This document shows positions 62,110 through 64,000 of a stretch of 64,000 nt of DNA, in pieces (position 1 is the first letter of the stretch; each line of letters starts with the position of its first letter). Origin of the DNA: Ideonella sp. (GTDB lineage Bacteria > Pseudomonadota > Gammaproteobacteria > Burkholderiales > Burkholderiaceae_C); the NCBI GenBank assembly GCA_015075165.1, contig JABTUY010000002.1, positions 682,001 through 746,000 on the forward strand. The letters run 5' to 3'. The notes under the pieces are model-generated. The model made no database searches and had not been told where the DNA came from. It saw only the letters and a list, made by a program, of their open reading frames with translations. The position numbers and the translations under genes are program-made.

Positions 62110-62136
62110 GTATCGGACGGCCGGCGCCGAACTTGA
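62110..62136 (-). promoter_or_regulatory. Sigma-28 promoter for flgM-flgN
   Basis: On the minus strand, TCAAGTTC (62136-62129), 11 bases, then TCCGATAC (62117-62110), 47 bases upstream of the flgM start. It lies in the 146-base gap after flgA. This gives FliA-dependent autoregulation of its own inhibitor, as known in enterobacteria. Confidence 0.75.
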
Positions 62137-62209
62137 GCCGTCCGCTTCGAATTCTGGCGCCGATCCCGCGAACCCGGGGTACGGTGGCGGGCGCCGGGCA
62201 CGCAGTTCG

Positions 62210-63007
62210 TCACAGCAACAGCTCCACCTGGCCCGCGGCGGTGGCACGCCCCTGCACGATGCGGCCGCTCTCGGTGCGCACCTTGATCAGCTGGCCGTCG
62301 ATGCCGGCGCCCAGCGCCTGGCCCTGGCCGCTGATCGCGAAGCCCGAGCCGCTCGAGTGCAGCCGCACTGTATCGCCGGCGGCAAACCACTGGCGCGGCC
62401 GCAGGTCGGCCTCGCGCAGCGCCTCACCGGCCTGCAGCGCGCGGGCCAGCGTACGGCCGAGCGCCACCGCCTCGGACACCACCGCGGGGCTCGGCTCGGC
62501 CGCGAGGTCGACCTCGCGGCGGCGCAGCCGAGCTGCCGTGAGCACGGCACCGGCGGGCAATGGCTCGGCGGCCGTCCAGGCGAGCGCGAAGACCCTTACC
62601 GTCACCGGCACGAAGACATTCCAGCGTGCGCCTTCGCTGCAGCGCAGGCCCACCGACACGCGGCCCCACAGCCGCGTGCCAGCGGCGAGGTGCGGCGTGA
62701 TCCGTGCGCACGGCGCCAGCTTCAACCGTGGGTTGATCCGTCCCACTTCGACCTCGACACGCGCGCCGGCCGGCAGCCCGCCGACCGCGGCGCGGGCCAG
62801 GTTCTCGATCGGTACCTGATAGGAGGAAGGACCACGCGCAGCGTCATCGGCGTCGTCGTCGGCAGCGTCGATGCCCGTCGCCGGTGGCGTGCCGGAAATC
62901 GTACCCGTGGCCGACTGCGCGCCAGCCGTCGCACCGAACAGCGCGAGCGCGATCGCGCCGGCGATGGCCGCAGCCCGTGGGTGGATCGACTCGTTCACAG
63001 GCTGCAT
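62210..63007 (-). CDS. flgA: P-ring assembly chaperone FlgA
   Basis: A 265-residue periplasmic protein with a signal peptide ending near ATAGAQS, an Asp-rich spacer (DAADDDADDA) and a SAF-type domain: PLPAGAVLTAARLRRREVDL and GEALREADLRPRQWFAAGDT, ending GRIVQGRATAAGQVELLL. It helps FlgI form the P ring. It is divergent from flgB with 171 bases between the starts, where the class II promoters should lie; I could not place them confidently. Confidence 0.93.
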   Translation of the reverse strand: MQPVNESIHPRAAAIAGAIALALFGATAGAQSATGTISGTPPATGIDAADDDADDAARGPSSYQVPIENLARAAVGGLPAGARVEVEVGRINPRLKLAPCARITPHLAAGTRLWGRVSVGLRCSEGARWNVFVPVTVRVFALAWTAAEPLPAGAVLTAARLRRREVDLAAEPSPAVVSEAVALGRTLARALQAGEALREADLRPRQWFAAGDTVRLHSSGSGFAISGQGQALGAGIDGQLIKVRTESGRIVQGRATAAGQVELLL

Positions 63008-63178
63008 GGTCGGTGCGGGCCGCGTGTTGCAGTGGCCCGATCTGGGCCGCAGAGACCCTTCTTTTCGCGCTCATGCCCGGTGGTGCCGCTGCCCACAATG
63101 GCCCAACGCCTCCCAAAGGCTTGCCCATTCGGTCACGAACGGGCATGCGGCGGGCGGCCAGTGAAAGGACCTTCAGCG

Positions 63179-63586
63179 ATGCAACGGCTCACCGACGCGC
63201 TCGATTTCCAGGCCCAGGCCCTGGTGCTGCGCTCCGAGCGCCAGCGCCTGATCGCCAGCAACATCGCCAACGCCGACACGCCGGGCTACGTGGCGCGCGA
63301 CATGGACTTCGCGCGCGCGCTGCGCGAGGCCACCGGCCAGGCCGCGGCGGTCAACGCGGCAACGACACAGCCGCGCCACCTGGCACTGGCGGGCGGCGCA
63401 CGCGCGGAGGCGCAGCTGCTGTACACGCAGCCCGCGCAATCGAACCTCGACGGCAACAGCGTCGACATGGATCGCGAGCGCGCGGCGTTCGCCGACAACA
63501 CGGTGAAGTACGAGGCCACGCTGCGCTTCATCAACGGCCAGGTGCGCACGATGCTCGACGCGATGAAGGGGCCGAACCAGGCCTGA
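63179..63586 (+). CDS. flgB: Proximal rod protein FlgB
   Basis: A 135-residue protein with the rod signature RQRLIASNIANADTPGYVAR near the N-terminus and NSVDMDRERAAFADNTVKYE with a C-terminal amphipathic helix. FlgB is the first rod subunit after FliE. It starts the flgBC... operon. flgC follows after 21 bases. Confidence 0.95.
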   Translation: MQRLTDALDFQAQALVLRSERQRLIASNIANADTPGYVARDMDFARALREATGQAAAVNAATTQPRHLALAGGARAEAQLLYTQPAQSNLDGNSVDMDRERAAFADNTVKYEATLRFINGQVRTMLDAMKGPNQA

Positions 63587-63607
63587 GCTTGACGAAAGGG
63601 TGTCGAC

Positions 63608-64000
63608 ATGAGCCTGTTCCAGATCTTCAACGTCGCCGGCAGCGCCACCAGCGCGCAGAGCCAGCGGCTGAACGTGGTGGCCTCCAACCTGGCCAACGCC
63701 GACACGGTGGCCGGGCCCGACGGTCATGCCTACCAGGCGCGGCAGGTGGTGTTCCAGACGCAGCTGATGGGCGCGCTCGACGGCACCGGCGGCAACGGCG
63801 GCGCCGCCGGCGTGCGCGTGAGCACGGTCGCCGAAGACACCACGCCGGGCCGCCGCGTGTTCGACCCCAAGCACCCGGGCGCCGACGCCGAGGGCTACGT
63901 GACCTACAGCAACGTCAATCCGGTGGAGGAGATGGTCAACATGATCTCGGCCTCGCGCTCGTACCAGAACAACGTCGAAGTGATGAACACCGCCAAGAGC
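63608..64000 (+). CDS. flgC: Proximal rod protein FlgC, 3' end beyond window
   Basis: A 131-residue partial frame that runs off the window end; full FlgC is about 134, so nearly all is present. [20 protein letters not shown] and [19 protein letters not shown] are the rod motif, and [20 protein letters not shown] with [14 protein letters not shown] the C-terminal helix. It stacks on FlgB in the proximal rod. Confidence 0.95.
   Translation, partial: MSLFQIFNVAGSATSAQSQRLNVVASNLANADTVAGPDGHAYQARQVVFQTQLMGALDGTGGNGGAAGVRVSTVAEDTTPGRRVFDPKHPGADAEGYVTYSNVNPVEEMVNMISASRSYQNNVEVMNTAKS

Overview
The window is about 70% G+C and every long gene uses a strongly G/C-ending codon pattern. An FlhDC master regulator occurs together with FlhF, FlhG, FliA and FlgM, with fliE divergent from fliFGHIJKLMNOPQR and flgA/flgM/flgN divergent from flgBC. 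These features point to a motile beta-proteobacterium of the order Burkholderiales, probably of the Rubrivivax/Leptothrix/Ideonella type. This placement is inferred from gene order and protein style, not from a marker gene.

Bases 1-18,050 are a metabolic and regulatory stretch: an extradiol dioxygenase, a transglutaminase-like protein, an FtsX-type permease, a kinase/response-regulator pair, a deacetylase-like protein, a VOC protein, a DUF3455 protein, a frameshifted SARP/TolB/TPR regulator, a methyltransferase, a LysE exporter, an SDR, a SnoaL-like protein, a BenE transporter, a class IV aminotransferase resembling (R)-amine transaminases, and a large lipoprotein of unknown function.

Bases 18,054-30,607 are the basal-body and export operon. 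On the minus strand it runs fliF-G-H-I-J-K-L-M-N-O-P-(insert)-Q-R, with fliE divergent. Bases 30,683-35,864 carry fimT-like, pilin-like, ycgR, fliT, fliS, fliD and fliC on the minus strand. Bases 36,169-48,741 are a sugar and glycosyltransferase island wedged between flagellin and flhDC. It contains a SPINDLY-type O-linked GlcNAc transferase, heptose-GDP genes, a split TPP enzyme, a ColD-like PLP dehydratase, an internally deleted GmhA, epimerases and further glycosyltransferases. Together they look like a flagellin-glycan pathway. Bases 49,011-58,919 are flhDC, motAB, flhB-flhA-flhF-flhG-fliA. Bases 58,980-64,000 hold a PAS histidine kinase, flgN, flgM, flgA, flgB and the start of flgC. No chemotaxis gene lies between motB and flhB.

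Five sigma-28 promoters with a shared TCAAG...CCGAt/a pattern precede fliS, fliD, fliC, motA and flgM. They place filament, cap, motor, chaperones and a pilin-like pair in the late class of the FlhDC-FliA-FlgM cascade.

The most unusual non-coding structure is a pair of long mosaic elements, at about 5,716-6,490 and 19,172-19,780. Both are collinear, rich in hairpins and lie in the same orientation relative to local transcription. One separates a kinase from its likely response regulator; the other splits fliP from fliQ. No tRNA, rRNA, CRISPR array or transposase gene was seen.
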